A DNA stretch of 64,000 bases from Collinsella aerofaciens (lineage in GTDB: Bacteria > Actinomycetota > Coriobacteriia > Coriobacteriales > Coriobacteriaceae). Shown one piece after another: positions 25,343 through 43,117 of this stretch. The translations under genes and the position numbers were made by a program. The DNA lies in NCBI RefSeq assembly GCF_020181355.1, contig NZ_CP084004.1, positions 682,001 to 746,000 of the forward strand. Reading direction: 5' to 3'. The notes below the pieces were generated by a model. The model saw only the letters and a list, made by a program, of their open reading frames with translations, did not search any database and was not told the DNA's origin. Positions within the stretch are counted from its first letter, which is position 1; every line of letters begins with the position of its first letter.

Positions 25343-25774
25343 TTATTCGATGGAGATCTTCGTAACGTTCTTCTTCTCGACGATCTTGGGAACCGTAACG
25401 GTCAGGATGCCGTCAGCGTACTTAGCCGAGAGGCCCTCGCTCGAAGCGTCCTTAAGATACACGCCACGCGTCGCGCTGTACGAGCTGAACTCCTTCTGCA
25501 GGAAGTTCTTGCCCTCGTTCTCCTCGTCTTCCTCGACATTCACGCTAATGGACAGACGGCCCTCGTTAAGCTCGACATCGATATCGTCCTTGGCGACGCC
25601 GGTCAGATAAGCCTTGACCTCATAGCCATCGCCCTTATCCTCAACGTCAACGGGGAACGCCTTGGAAGCAATCGAGTTGTTTGCAAGGTCGGTCATATCA
25701 TCAAACAGATCGAACAACGAGCTAGCAGAAGGACGAACGCCAAAAACCGAACGATAAGGAACCATGCTTGCCAT
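25343..25774 (-). CDS. Hsp20/alpha-crystallin small heat-shock protein
   Basis: A 143-residue small heat-shock protein that holds unfolded proteins in an ATP-independent manner. The alpha-crystallin domain occupies about 45-138: FPVDVEDKGDGYEVKAYLTGVAKDDIDVELNEGRLSI in its first half, and the conserved A-x-x-x-n-GVL equivalent SAKYADGILTVTVPK near the end. The C-terminal IXI-like motif is ISIE. I start at the ATG at 25774 because AAGGAG precedes it; the frame extends upstream without a ribosome-binding site. The upstream region is AT-rich with two direct CTTATATAT repeats; a clear HAIR or CIRCE operator was not found. Confidence 0.93.
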   Translation of the reverse strand: MASMVPYRSVFGVRPSASSLFDLFDDMTDLANNSIASKAFPVDVEDKGDGYEVKAYLTGVAKDDIDVELNEGRLSISVNVEEDEENEGKNFLQKEFSSYSATRGVYLKDASSEGLSAKYADGILTVTVPKIVEKKNVTKISIE

Positions 25775-26050
25775 GTTTACCACTCCTTTTAGGACTGCCG
25801 AGCCATCTTCTAGGTGACTGGGACTTCTTTTGACGCTCTTATATATGCCCACACAGTGCTTATATATACATCGACTATAAAGTTTTTTGAGTCCAGTACT
25901 ATAAGCATATCTAAGTGTGTATGACTCAGGTTTTAATAAGGTTAAGGTTCTTTGAACCAGAGCTTAAATAACAAGTATGTTCGCAGCTACAAATAACAGG
26001 GGGCTTACAATGAGCGCGTACACGTTGTTGGTAACGAGCTAAAGGGCATC

Positions 26051-26518
26051 ATGGACGACCAAAACCAGAACAATATGTTTATGCCGACGCAGGGCGAAGA
26101 TACTTCTACGCAGCCGCCACGGTTCCATCGCCCCCACATCTCGCAAGAGCCCATTAATGATCCGGAGCCCGAATATGTGACGAGAAATCGATATCAAACG
26201 CTCGAGGATGCCCAAACGGGACGTAAACATATGGGCGTCGCCTCGGGAGACCCTGTATATCTGAAAGACGCACCATTATCTAAAAACAGCACAGCTAGTG
26301 AGGAGCCACTGAAAGCATCCGCCGCTCATCAACAAAGAGGTCCACGACCCAAGCAAACCTTGACGCATTCGGCTCGCTATCTCGAAACGCCAAAACAGGG
26401 AAAATCAATCTTCGTTTCATCAAGTAAACGACGCAAGCAGCATCGACTGACAATCCTGCTTTTGATCATTGTGGCCATAGCAGTTGCCCTTGTTATTCGA
26501 TTTATCTTCTTTAAATAA
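26051..26518 (+). CDS. Hypothetical tail-anchored membrane protein
   Basis: A 155-residue protein with no recognised family. Residues 1-125 are polar and likely disordered (rich in Gln, Pro, Ser, Lys). A Lys/Arg cluster (SSKRRKQHR, about 123-131) precedes a single hydrophobic helix LTILLLIIVAIAVALVIRFIFF (about 132-153) at the very C-terminus, so it should insert with its N-terminus in the cytoplasm. Only a weak AAAGGG lies before the ATG at 26051. It stands alone between divergent hsp20 and the rRNA operon terminator. Confidence 0.7.
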   Translation: MDDQNQNNMFMPTQGEDTSTQPPRFHRPHISQEPINDPEPEYVTRNRYQTLEDAQTGRKHMGVASGDPVYLKDAPLSKNSTASEEPLKASAAHQQRGPRPKQTLTHSARYLETPKQGKSIFVSSSKRRKQHRLTILLLIIVAIAVALVIRFIFFK

Positions 26519-26581
26519 GGGCTCAATACCAAAAACGATAAGATCGTCTCGTGTAATTGAGTCATTTACGCCCCGTAAACG

Positions 26582-26613
26582 CAAAAAGGGGGAGGCCGCG
26601 AGGCCTCCCCCTT
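26582..26613 (-). terminator. Terminator of rRNA operon 1
   Basis: A strong stem, AAGGGGGAGGCC-TCGC-GGCCTCCCCCTT on the minus strand, is followed by a T-run. The same terminator ends operon 2. Confidence 0.9.
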
Positions 26614-26647
26614 CTCAGTTCAAGCGTACGGCTCGGTGCCGTCCACC

Positions 26648-26764
26648 GGTCAGCGGCGCCCTGGCCTCCCACGGGCTGACCCCGCAGTACTCTCGGCGCG
26701 ATGGGGCTTAGCTTCCGGGTTCGGAACGGGACCGGGCGTGCCCCCCATGCTCTGGCCGCTGACC
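26648..26764 (-). rRNA. rrf: 5S rRNA, operon 1
   Basis: About 117 bases, beginning on the minus strand with GGTCAGCGGCCAGAGCATGG and ending GCCGCTGACC, so the two termini pair as in 5S rRNA helix I. The internal CCGTTCCGAACCCGGAAGC is the conserved loop B/C region. It is the last gene of a 16S-23S-5S operon. Confidence 0.93.
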
Positions 26765-26907
26765 GGTGGGCGGCGCCCACCGTTACGGTGTCCGGGTGTC
26801 TCTCTCACGTGCCCTGGGGGCCGCATGGCGTATAGGAAAGGTCTGACTCGGGGGCATCCTCGTGCCCGGACCGCGCATGAGCGCTGGGTCCCGCGGGCCG
26901 CGAGGTG

Positions 26908-31793
<4,886 letters not shown>

Positions 31794-32100
31794 TATGTTG
31801 GGCTTCGAGCCCGTCCGGTCCTCTCAGTCCATCGCTGATCGGTTCCGTTCGATTCATATGGTTTTAGTATAGGAAAAGGAATTTCTCGGGGCCGCCTCTC
31901 GGCGGCCTTGCGAAAAACAAATCCAAGTTAGACCATTTCAAATGGTTCGATGTCTGCCCGGATGCGACACTCGATGTGTCCATCCTCGCAGTATCCGGTT
32001 CTCAAGGTGCACGCTTTGCGGCTCATCCGGTTCCACCGGGCCGCGCGGCAAGGAGATATATTGCCAGACCGGAGGGGCGCCGTGGGCGGGAATCTGGTCG
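31794..32100 (-). promoter_or_regulatory. rRNA operon 1 leader region
   Basis: The leader is almost the same as that of operon 2 up to about 32094. It contains a CACCTTGAGAACCGGATA segment resembling antitermination/processing leaders of Gram-positive rrn operons, and hairpins such as GACAC-tcgat-GTGTC. I could not assign a convincing promoter; it probably lies upstream of 32040. Confidence 0.5.
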
Positions 32101-32152
32101 TACACATTTCCTACACAGTTTGGGATTCTCAGCTGTATTTGCCAGTAATAAA

Positions 32153-32180
32153 GAGGGGACCTCGTTTCCGAGATCCCCTC
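32153..32180 (-). terminator. Terminator of the phosphoglucomutase gene
   Basis: GAGGGGACCTCG-tttc-CGAGATCCCCTC, 12-bp stem with one mismatch, followed on the minus strand by TTTATT. Confidence 0.75.
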
Positions 32181-32214
32181 CTCTGTTTATCTATAGAAAT
32201 AGGCTTTCAAAGCC

Positions 32215-33909
32215 TTAGGCCAGCAGCTTGCGACCGGACTCCTCAATCGCGTCAAGTGCTGCATCTGCCTCGGCGGCATCCGCGCCCTTAGCGAAGATGT
32301 ACAGCTTAATCTTGGGCTCGGTGCCGGAAGGACGAACAATACCCTTGTTGCCGCCCTCAAGATCGAACTCAATTACGTTAGCCTTCGGCAGGCCGTTCAC
32401 GCAGGTGTTGTAATCCACGACGGCCTCAATCTTGGAACCGGCGAGCTCCGCGGGCGGGTTCTCGCGCAGACCAGCCATGATGCCGGCCATCTTTGCCGCA
32501 CCCTCAGCGCCCGGATAGCTTAGCGAAATCGTCTTGTTGTGATAGTAGCCATACTTCTCGTACAACTCGTGCATCGCATCGGCAAGGTTCTTGCCCTGGA
32601 GCTTATAATACTGCGCCATCTGGCAAATCAGAAGCGAAGTGCTGACGGCGTCCTTGTCGCGCACGTGGTCGCCGGCCAGATAGCCGTAGCTCTCCTCAAA
32701 ACCGAAGATAAAGCGATCGACCTCGCCAGCATCGGAAAGAGAAGTAATGATGTCGCCGATGTACTTGAAGCCCGTCAGGCAGCGGCGGAGCTCAAAACCG
32801 TACTCGTCGGCCAGAGCGTCAACCATGGCAGAAGAAACGATAGTAGTAACGGCAACCTTCTTAGTAAGGTCCTCACCGCGGGCAGCACGGGTCTTGCAGA
32901 TATAGTCGAGCAGCAGAACGCCCATCTCATTGCCGGTCAGCAGCAGATAGTCATCGCCATTCTTAACGGCAACGCCAACACGGTCGGCGTCGGGATCGGT
33001 TGCAAGCAGCAAATCAGGGTGAACCTGCTCGCAGAGATCGATGCCCTTCTGCATGGCCTGACGGATCTCGGGGTTAGGATACGGGCAGGTCGGGAAATCG
33101 CCGTTAGGCTCCTTCTGCTCGGGAACAACCGTGACATCGGTGATGCCAGCGCGCTCGAGCACCGTCGTGACGGGAATGAGGCCGGTGCCGTTGAGCGGAG
33201 TGTAGACGAGCTTAAGCGGAGCGCCAGCGATCTCCTCGGTAGAAAGGTTAGTCACGCCGCGGGCGAGAACGGCGTCGTAATAACGCTCGAGGCACGAGTC
33301 GTCGATCCATTTGACCAGACCCTGCTCAAGAGCCTCATCGAAGTCCATGGACTTCACGCCGGTGAACGTATCGGTCTCGGCGATAGCCTTAGAAATTGCA
33401 TCGGCGGCCTCGCTAGTAATCTGGCAGCCGTCGGGGCCATAGGCCTTATAGCCGTTATAAGGCGCCGGATTATGACTAGCGGTCATGCAAATGCCACCAG
33501 AGCACTTAAGGTCGCGGACGGCCCAGGAGAGCGTCGGCACAGGAGAAATCTTGGGATACACGAGGGCAGTCACGCCGTTTGCTGCAAGAATGGCAGCCGT
33601 CGTCTTGACGAACAGCTCACCTTTATTGCGGCTATCACGAGCGATGGCGACCGTCGGATGCTCGAAGGTCGCATTGAGGTAGTCAGCAAATCCCTGGGTC
33701 GCACGACCGACCGTATAGATATTCATACGGTTAGTGCCCGCACCGATAGTGCCGCGAAGGCCGGCAGTACCGAAGGCGAGATCCTGGAAGAAAGCGTCGG
33801 TAATGGCGTCCTCATCACCCTGCTCCTTCATCGTGTTAAGCTCAGCGAGGAGCTCCTCGTCCTTGACATTGGCAATCCAAGTATCAAGCAGCTCATGAAC
33901 ATCTGCCAT
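32215..33909 (-). CDS. pgm: Phosphoglucomutase/phosphomannomutase family protein
   Basis: A 564-residue alpha-D-phosphohexomutase. The catalytic serine lies in TASHNPAPYNGYKAYGP (about 141-157), the metal loop is DPDADRVGVAV (about 304-314), the sugar-binding loop is GFEESYGYL (about 403-411), and the phosphate loop is RPSGTEPKIKLY (about 525-536). Length and motifs match the bacterial PGM2-type enzymes that interconvert glucose 1- and 6-phosphate; phosphopentomutase activity is an alternative. It has its own GGAAGGA ribosome-binding site and terminator, and it is the only gene between two tandem rRNA operons, in the same direction. Confidence 0.93.
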   Translation of the reverse strand: MADVHELLDTWIANVKDEELLAELNTMKEQGDEDAITDAFFQDLAFGTAGLRGTIGAGTNRMNIYTVGRATQGFADYLNATFEHPTVAIARDSRNKGELFVKTTAAILAANGVTALVYPKISPVPTLSWAVRDLKCSGGICMTASHNPAPYNGYKAYGPDGCQITSEAADAISKAIAETDTFTGVKSMDFDEALEQGLVKWIDDSCLERYYDAVLARGVTNLSTEEIAGAPLKLVYTPLNGTGLIPVTTVLERAGITDVTVVPEQKEPNGDFPTCPYPNPEIRQAMQKGIDLCEQVHPDLLLATDPDADRVGVAVKNGDDYLLLTGNEMGVLLLDYICKTRAARGEDLTKKVAVTTIVSSAMVDALADEYGFELRRCLTGFKYIGDIITSLSDAGEVDRFIFGFEESYGYLAGDHVRDKDAVSTSLLICQMAQYYKLQGKNLADAMHELYEKYGYYHNKTISLSYPGAEGAAKMAGIMAGLRENPPAELAGSKIEAVVDYNTCVNGLPKANVIEFDLEGGNKGIVRPSGTEPKIKLYIFAKGADAAEADAALDAIEESGRKLLA

Positions 33910-34088
33910 GTGAGTCCTTCCGTCACAATCAATAAAACGACCCGTGTAAAACAGGACAAGCGCAGCAGTGCGCTAAAGCAAATATTAGTCCATTGAGAAC
34001 AAAGAACCGACCAAAGAACGGTGAACGTCTATATTCAGCGGTGGATGATTGGATTGATTTAATTGCTTAGTGAATGCCGCCTTTAACG

Positions 34089-34121
34089 CAAAAAGGGGGA
34101 GGCCGCGAGGCCTCCCCCTTC
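34089..34121 (-). terminator. Terminator of rRNA operon 2
   Basis: Same hairpin and T-run as the terminator of operon 1. Confidence 0.9.
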
Positions 34122-34154
34122 TCAGTTCAAGCGTACGGCTCGGTGCCGTCCACC

Positions 34155-34271
34155 GGTCAGCGGCGCCCTGGCCTCCCACGGGCTGACCCCGCAGTACTCT
34201 CGGCGCGATGGGGCTTAGCTTCCGGGTTCGGAACGGGACCGGGCGTGCCCCCCATGCTCTGGCCGCTGACC
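34155..34271 (-). rRNA. rrf: 5S rRNA, operon 2
   Basis: Sequence appears identical to the 5S copy at 26648-26764, offset by 7507 bases. Confidence 0.93.
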
Positions 34272-34414
34272 GGTGGGCGGCGCCCACCGTTACGGTGTCC
34301 GGGTGTCTCTCTCACGTGCCCTGGGGGCCGCATGGCGCATAGGAAAGGTCTGACTCGGGGGCATCCTCGTGCCCGGACCGCGCATGAGCGCTGGGTCCCG
34401 CGGGCCGCGAGGTG

Positions 34415-39301
<4,887 letters not shown>

Positions 39302-39828
39302 TATGTTGGGCTTCGAGCCCGTCCGGTCCTCTCAGTCCATCGCTGATCGGTTCCGTTCGATTCATATGGTTTTAGTATAGGAAAAGGAATTTCTCGGGGC
39401 CGCCTCTCGGCGGCCTTGCGAAAAACAAATCCAAGTTAGACCATTTCAAATGGTTCGATGTCTGCCCGGATGCGACACTGAAGTGAGTGTCCATCCTCGC
39501 AGTATCCGGTTCTCAAGGTGCACGCTTTGCGGCTCATCCGGTTCCACCGGGCCGCGCGGCAAGGAGATATATTGCCAGACCGGAGGGGCCCCGGGGGCGG
39601 GAATCGCGCACTCCATATTTTGTTCACAAATAAATAGGTCCCTCAGTCGCATCACTGAGGTTAAAACTGAAGCATTGGCTTCTGATATTGACGATGACCA
39701 GCTGTTTTATGTGTATTGAGACATCGGTCATCTCTGGAGCGCTACTTTACTCCAAAGGCATCAGTTATTTGTTTCCCATCGGTAAAAGGCGGGTTTTGTT
39801 CGCCAAGCGTTCTTATATATAGCTAGAT
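39302..39828 (-). promoter_or_regulatory. rRNA operon 2 leader and upstream region
   Basis: Bases 39302-39604 repeat the operon 1 leader apart from a changed hairpin (GACACT-gaagtg-AGTGTC). Beyond about 39605 the sequence is unique. It contains CCTCAGT-cgcatc-ACTGAGG (39650-39670 region) but no gene that I can support. The rRNA promoter should lie here but was not pinned down. Confidence 0.5.
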
Positions 39829-39858
39829 ACGGGTTCGAACCCGTGCACCGGCAACAAA

Positions 39859-39886
39859 AAAGCGACCAACCGGAGTTGGTCGCTTT
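39859..39886 (-). terminator. Duplicated terminator inside the tRNA-Lys-tail repeat
   Basis: AAAGCGACCAA pairs with TTGGTCGCTTT; a T-run follows on the minus strand. It is a copy of the terminator after tRNA-Lys. Confidence 0.7.
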
Positions 39887-40034
39887 CTATTCCATGGTGG
39901 GCCGTCAGGGGTTCAGCCTGCTTCGCAGGCGGCCGCTGCGGCGCTTTCTCGCCTTGCGCGCTGCGCTGGCAAACGCTCACGCGTTTACTCAGCTCCGCGC
40001 CCCGACGGGTTCGAACCCATGTCGCGGCAACAAA

Positions 40035-40062
40035 AAAGCGACCAACCGGAGTCGATCGCTTT
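40035..40062 (-). terminator. Terminator of tRNA-Lys
   Basis: AAAGCGACC...GATCGCTTT stem directly downstream of the tRNA, followed by six T on the minus strand. Confidence 0.75.
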
Positions 40063-40070
40063 CTTTTCTA

Positions 40071-40146
40071 TGGTGGGCCGTCAGGGGTTCGAACCCTGGA
40101 CCTTGGGATTAAAAGTCCCCTGCTCTGCCAGCTGAGCTAACGGCCC
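40071..40146 (-). tRNA. tRNA-Lys (anticodon TTT), CCA encoded
   Basis: A complete cloverleaf of 76 bases. The acceptor stem GGGCCGT pairs with ACGGCCC, the anticodon loop is CTTTTAA, the T-arm is CAGGG-TTCGAAC-CCCTG, and the CCA end is encoded. A promoter lies at 40156-40184. Confidence 0.96.
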
Positions 40147-40155
40147 GCGGGTGGC

Positions 40156-40184
40156 ATTGTACCACGGTCTGGGACTATTCCCAA
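40156..40184 (-). promoter_or_regulatory. Predicted promoter of tRNA-Lys
   Basis: On the minus strand TTGGGA (40184-40179), 17-bp spacer, TACAAT (40161-40156). The -35 overlaps the last codons of the aminopeptidase gene. Confidence 0.6.
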
Positions 40185-41455
40185 CTCCATTGGCCGTTCT
40201 GGAAAATCACAACTTCACGTCCATCAGGCGTAATGCCCGTAATATCGATGTCGTCCGTGCCGATCATAAAATCGACGTGCGTGCTCGAGACGTTAACGCC
40301 ATGCTCCAGGAGCTCCTCCTTGGACATGTCATACCCACCCTCGATGCATTCGGGGAAACCTACACCTAGCGCGAGATGGCAGCTAGCGTTCTCGTCATAG
40401 AGCGTATCGTAGAACAGAACACCACTTTCGCGGATCGGCGTGTTCTTGGAGATGAGCGCGACCTCGCCCAGATGAGCGGCACCTTCGTCGGTGTCAATGA
40501 TGCTCGCGAGCGTTGCCTTGCCCACACGGGCGTCGTAGTCCACCACGCGGCCTCCCTCAAACTTAATCCAAAAATCGTCGACCTTATTGCCGTGGTGGAT
40601 GAGCGGCATGGCAGAATACACGATACCGTCGGCGCGCATGCGATCGGGCGAGGTGAAGACTTCCTCGGTGGGAATGTTGGGGAAGAAGGGGTGTCCATCG
40701 GGCGTCTTGCCCTTGCCGCCGGCCCACTCGTGACCCTTCGTCATGCCAATCGTCAAATCGGTTCCATTTGCCGCGGTGTAGTGCAGGTAGTCGAAACGAT
40801 TGTCGTTCAGGAAGCGCAGGTTCTTTTCGAATGCGGCGTCATGGAGTTCCCAGTCGCTCTCCGGGTCCTGGCCATCGGCGCGCGCGGTGTGCAGAATCGC
40901 ATTCCACAGCTTATAGATTGCAACCTCATCGGCGTCTCCCGGGAACACCTCGTGCGCCCATGCCACGACCGGAGCGCCGGCGATGCACCACGGATTGATG
41001 TTGTAATCCAGTCCACGGCGGAAAACTTTGCACTGCGTATTCCTCGCCTTGGATGCCGCGGCCGGCTTGGCTGGATCGATGCCCTTGAGGGCTGCAGGAT
41101 CCGCACCCTCGATAAAGACAAAGCAGGCACCATCCTGGGCCAAGGAATCCAGCTGTATGCGCTTCCACTCGGGCGTCTGCTCAAAATAGCTTTTCTCGAC
41201 ATGCTCGTACGTGAGCCTCGTCACGGCATCATCGGCCCAAATGACCGTCACGTGGCCGGCGCCGGCAGCATAGGCCTCCGCGACCACCACGCGCGCAAAC
41301 GGCGCGCACTCGACCGGAGACTGAACGACGACCTCCTGGCCGGGCTTGACGTTTACGCCCTTGCGGACGACCAGGCGCGCGTAGTTTTTAATCTTGGGCT
41401 CCAGGGCCTTCATGCCCTCCAGAGCCTCTTCGACCGTCAGGGCAGCTCGAATCAT
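40175..41455 (-). CDS. M29-family aminopeptidase (PepS/AmpS-like)
   Basis: A 426-residue thermophilic-type aminopeptidase. The C-terminal half carries the family pattern: IPTEEVFTSPDRM (about 260-272), a LIHHGNKVDDFWIKFEGGRV segment, LGEVALI, GVLFYDTLYDENASCHLALG (about 345-364) and HVDFMIGTDDIDI (about 392-404), which together supply the two-metal site. It removes N-terminal residues from peptides in the cytoplasm. Two starts are possible: ATG at 41467, or ATG at 41455 with a GGAG at ideal spacing; I chose the latter. It is a monocistronic gene followed by tRNA-Lys. Confidence 0.93.
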   Translation of the reverse strand: MIRAALTVEEALEGMKALEPKIKNYARLVVRKGVNVKPGQEVVVQSPVECAPFARVVVAEAYAAGAGHVTVIWADDAVTRLTYEHVEKSYFEQTPEWKRIQLDSLAQDGACFVFIEGADPAALKGIDPAKPAAASKARNTQCKVFRRGLDYNINPWCIAGAPVVAWAHEVFPGDADEVAIYKLWNAILHTARADGQDPESDWELHDAAFEKNLRFLNDNRFDYLHYTAANGTDLTIGMTKGHEWAGGKGKTPDGHPFFPNIPTEEVFTSPDRMRADGIVYSAMPLIHHGNKVDDFWIKFEGGRVVDYDARVGKATLASIIDTDEGAAHLGEVALISKNTPIRESGVLFYDTLYDENASCHLALGVGFPECIEGGYDMSKEELLEHGVNVSSTHVDFMIGTDDIDITGITPDGREVVIFQNGQWSWE

Positions 41456-41486
41456 GTGCCACTCCATCTATCTATAGAACAGTAAA

Positions 41487-41514
41487 AAGGCGCGCCGCAA
41501 AAACGACGCGCCTT
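41487..41514 (-). terminator. Terminator downstream of the purC-linked membrane protein gene
   Basis: AAGGCGCG pairs with CGCGCCTT around a 12-base loop; on the minus strand a T-run follows. Confidence 0.8.
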
Positions 41515-41544
41515 ATATCTTAGCGATAAGTATGTATGCAAACG

Positions 41545-42120
41545 CTACTTCTTCTTGGAGTCCTTCTTGTCCTCCTCGGCAGCCGCGCGCTCAATAAGAG
41601 CGTTGAGCTTGTTCTCGGACATGCCCTCGGCCTGCGCGCGGTACATGTTGCGCAAGGGACGAATACGAGCGAAGTCATAGATAAAGTCGCCCAAAATGAT
41701 GACGTAGGACAAAACAATGCCGACCATCTGGACAGGGCTGGACACCATGCCAGCGGGAGCGAAGTACAGCGAGGCCCAAATTGCCACGACGAGCACCATG
41801 CCAATGGCGAGCACAATCCACCAGATGCGACGGCGCCTGGTGTAGTCCTCGTCCTGCTTGAGGAGGATATTCGACACCGTATAGATGCGGTCCTCCTTGG
41901 CGCGCTGCTTAGCCTTGCGGGCGCGCTTCTCCTCTTTAGAGAGGCCCTCGAGGTTCTCGCCCTTCTCGAGCTCTTTGCGGCGTGCCTTAGACGAAGCCGG
42001 CACGACGCGAACGGAGCTCGCTGCTTGGCGGGCGGGCTTAGCAGATGCGGCAGACTTGCGCGCAACCCCGGTAACTTCGTGGGATTGCGTGCGCTTGTTC
42101 GTGGCGCTACGGGTACTCAC
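41545..42120 (-). CDS. Hypothetical membrane protein downstream of purC
   Basis: A 191-residue protein of unknown family. Residues 1-95 are basic, Lys/Arg/Ala-rich, with a charged and probably coiled segment (SKARRKELEKGENLEGLSK). Two hydrophobic helices follow (about 99-118 and 127-147), and then a charged C-terminus (EEDKKDSKKK) that is presumably cytoplasmic. It starts with a GTG directly after the purC stop codon (TAAGTG), so it is almost certainly translated from the purC transcript. The link to purine synthesis may be only transcriptional. Confidence 0.75.
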   Translation of the reverse strand: MSTRSATNKRTQSHEVTGVARKSAASAKPARQAASSVRVVPASSKARRKELEKGENLEGLSKEEKRARKAKQRAKEDRIYTVSNILLKQDEDYTRRRRIWWIVLAIGMVLVVAIWASLYFAPAGMVSSPVQMVGIVLSYVIILGDFIYDFARIRPLRNMYRAQAEGMSENKLNALIERAAAEEDKKDSKKK

Positions 42121-43008
42121 TTATGCGTTCTCCTTCATGCTTGTGAACTGGGAGCCCGTGATGATCTGGAAGGCCTCGCGATAGCGCTCGGACGTGCCAT
42201 CGATGACCTCGGCGGGCAGGTGCGGGGTCTCCCCCGTCATATCCCAGTTGGCCTTGAGCCAATTGCGGACGAATTGCTTGTCGTAGCTAGGCTGGATCTT
42301 GCCCTCCTCGTAGCTGGCAGCAGGCCAGAAACGGCTGGAGTCGGGCGTGAGGCACTCGTCGATCAGCGTGACCTTGCCATCAATAACACCAAACTCGAAC
42401 TTGGTGTCGGCAATGATGATGCCACGGGTCGCGGCGTACTCGGCAGCGGCCTTGTAGATCTTGAGGGAAAGGTCACGAATCTGCGTGGCGATGTCCTCGC
42501 CCACGATCTCGCAGCAACGCTCGAACGAGATGTTCTCGTCGTGGTCACCGATCTCGGCCTTCGTGGACGGCGTGAACAGCGGCTCAGGAAGCTTGGAAGC
42601 CTCGGTCAGGCCCTCAGGCAGCTGGATGCCGCAGACGGTGCCGTTCTCGTCGTAGGTCTTCTTGCCCGAACCGGTCAGATAGCCGCGGACGATGCACTCG
42701 ATAGGAATCGTCTGGGCCTTCTTAACCAGCATGGCGCGGCCAGCGAGGTAGTCACGATACTCAGCAAACTCCTCGGGGAAATCCGCCGGGTCGATGGAAA
42801 CGAGATGGTTGGGGACGATGTCGGCAAACTTATCGAACCAGAATGCCGAGATGCGATTGAGTACCTCTCCCTTAAACGGAATCTCGTCAGGAAGAATGAA
42901 GTCGAACGCAGAAATGCGGTCGGTGGCGACCATCAGCAGGTTTTCACCGGCATCGTAAATATCACGAACCTTGCCACGGGAATCCGGACGACGCTCCATC
43001 GTTGTCAC
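42121..43008 (-). CDS. purC: Phosphoribosylaminoimidazole-succinocarboxamide synthase
   Basis: A 295-residue SAICAR synthetase, which joins CAIR and aspartate using ATP in de novo purine synthesis. Motifs include RGKVRDIYDAG at the N-terminus, ATDRISAFDF, the IPIECIVRGYLTGSG region (about 102-116) and ADTKFEFG plus LIDECLTPDSSRFWP (about 210-230). This is the longer PurC type. The start is a GTG at 43008 with GGAG eight bases upstream; the annotated ATG could instead be 42999. It lies after the two-component genes and before a small membrane protein gene. Confidence 0.96.
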   Translation of the reverse strand: MTTMERRPDSRGKVRDIYDAGENLLMVATDRISAFDFILPDEIPFKGEVLNRISAFWFDKFADIVPNHLVSIDPADFPEEFAEYRDYLAGRAMLVKKAQTIPIECIVRGYLTGSGKKTYDENGTVCGIQLPEGLTEASKLPEPLFTPSTKAEIGDHDENISFERCCEIVGEDIATQIRDLSLKIYKAAAEYAATRGIIIADTKFEFGVIDGKVTLIDECLTPDSSRFWPAASYEEGKIQPSYDKQFVRNWLKANWDMTGETPHLPAEVIDGTSERYREAFQIITGSQFTSMKENA

Positions 43009-43048
43009 GTGAGTCACTCCTTACCTAAATACGACAGAAATGCGGGTT

Positions 43049-43072
43049 CTTTCCCGCATGTTTTCGCAAACT
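43049..43072 (-). terminator. Weak hairpin between the histidine kinase gene and purC
   Basis: GCGGG-ttcttt-CCCGC with a short T-rich tail on the minus strand. It could end the kinase transcript or attenuate into purC. Confidence 0.4.
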
Positions 43073-43117
43073 CGGAGCGGCAGGGACGCGGCCCCTCCTT
43101 CACCGAATAGCGAAAAG

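Larger units (their letters stand above)
39829..40092. repeat. tRNA-Lys-tail tandem mosaic repeat (1.5 copies of a 176-bp unit)
   Basis: About 85 bp at 39829-39916 recur at 40005-40092. The repeated block runs from a T-loop-like GGGTTCGAACCC, through a terminator (AAAGCGACCAA stem), to the 3' acceptor end of tRNA-Lys (TGGTGGGCCGTCAGGGG on the plus strand). Only the copy at 40071 continues into a full tRNA. The 90 bp between copies are rich in small palindromes (GCCTGCTTCGCAGGC, AAACGCTCACGCGTTT). Confidence 0.8.

Noticed and set aside
25775-25960. HspR (HAIR) or HrcA (CIRCE) operator upstream of hsp20
   Set aside because: TTGAGT and ACTCAG occur but 37 bases apart, not in the CTTGAGT-n7-ACTCAAG form, and no CIRCE inverted repeat is present.
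39600-40060. CRISPR array in the tRNA-tail repeats
   Set aside because: Only 1.5 units of 176 bp are present, without regular short repeats and spacers or cas genes.
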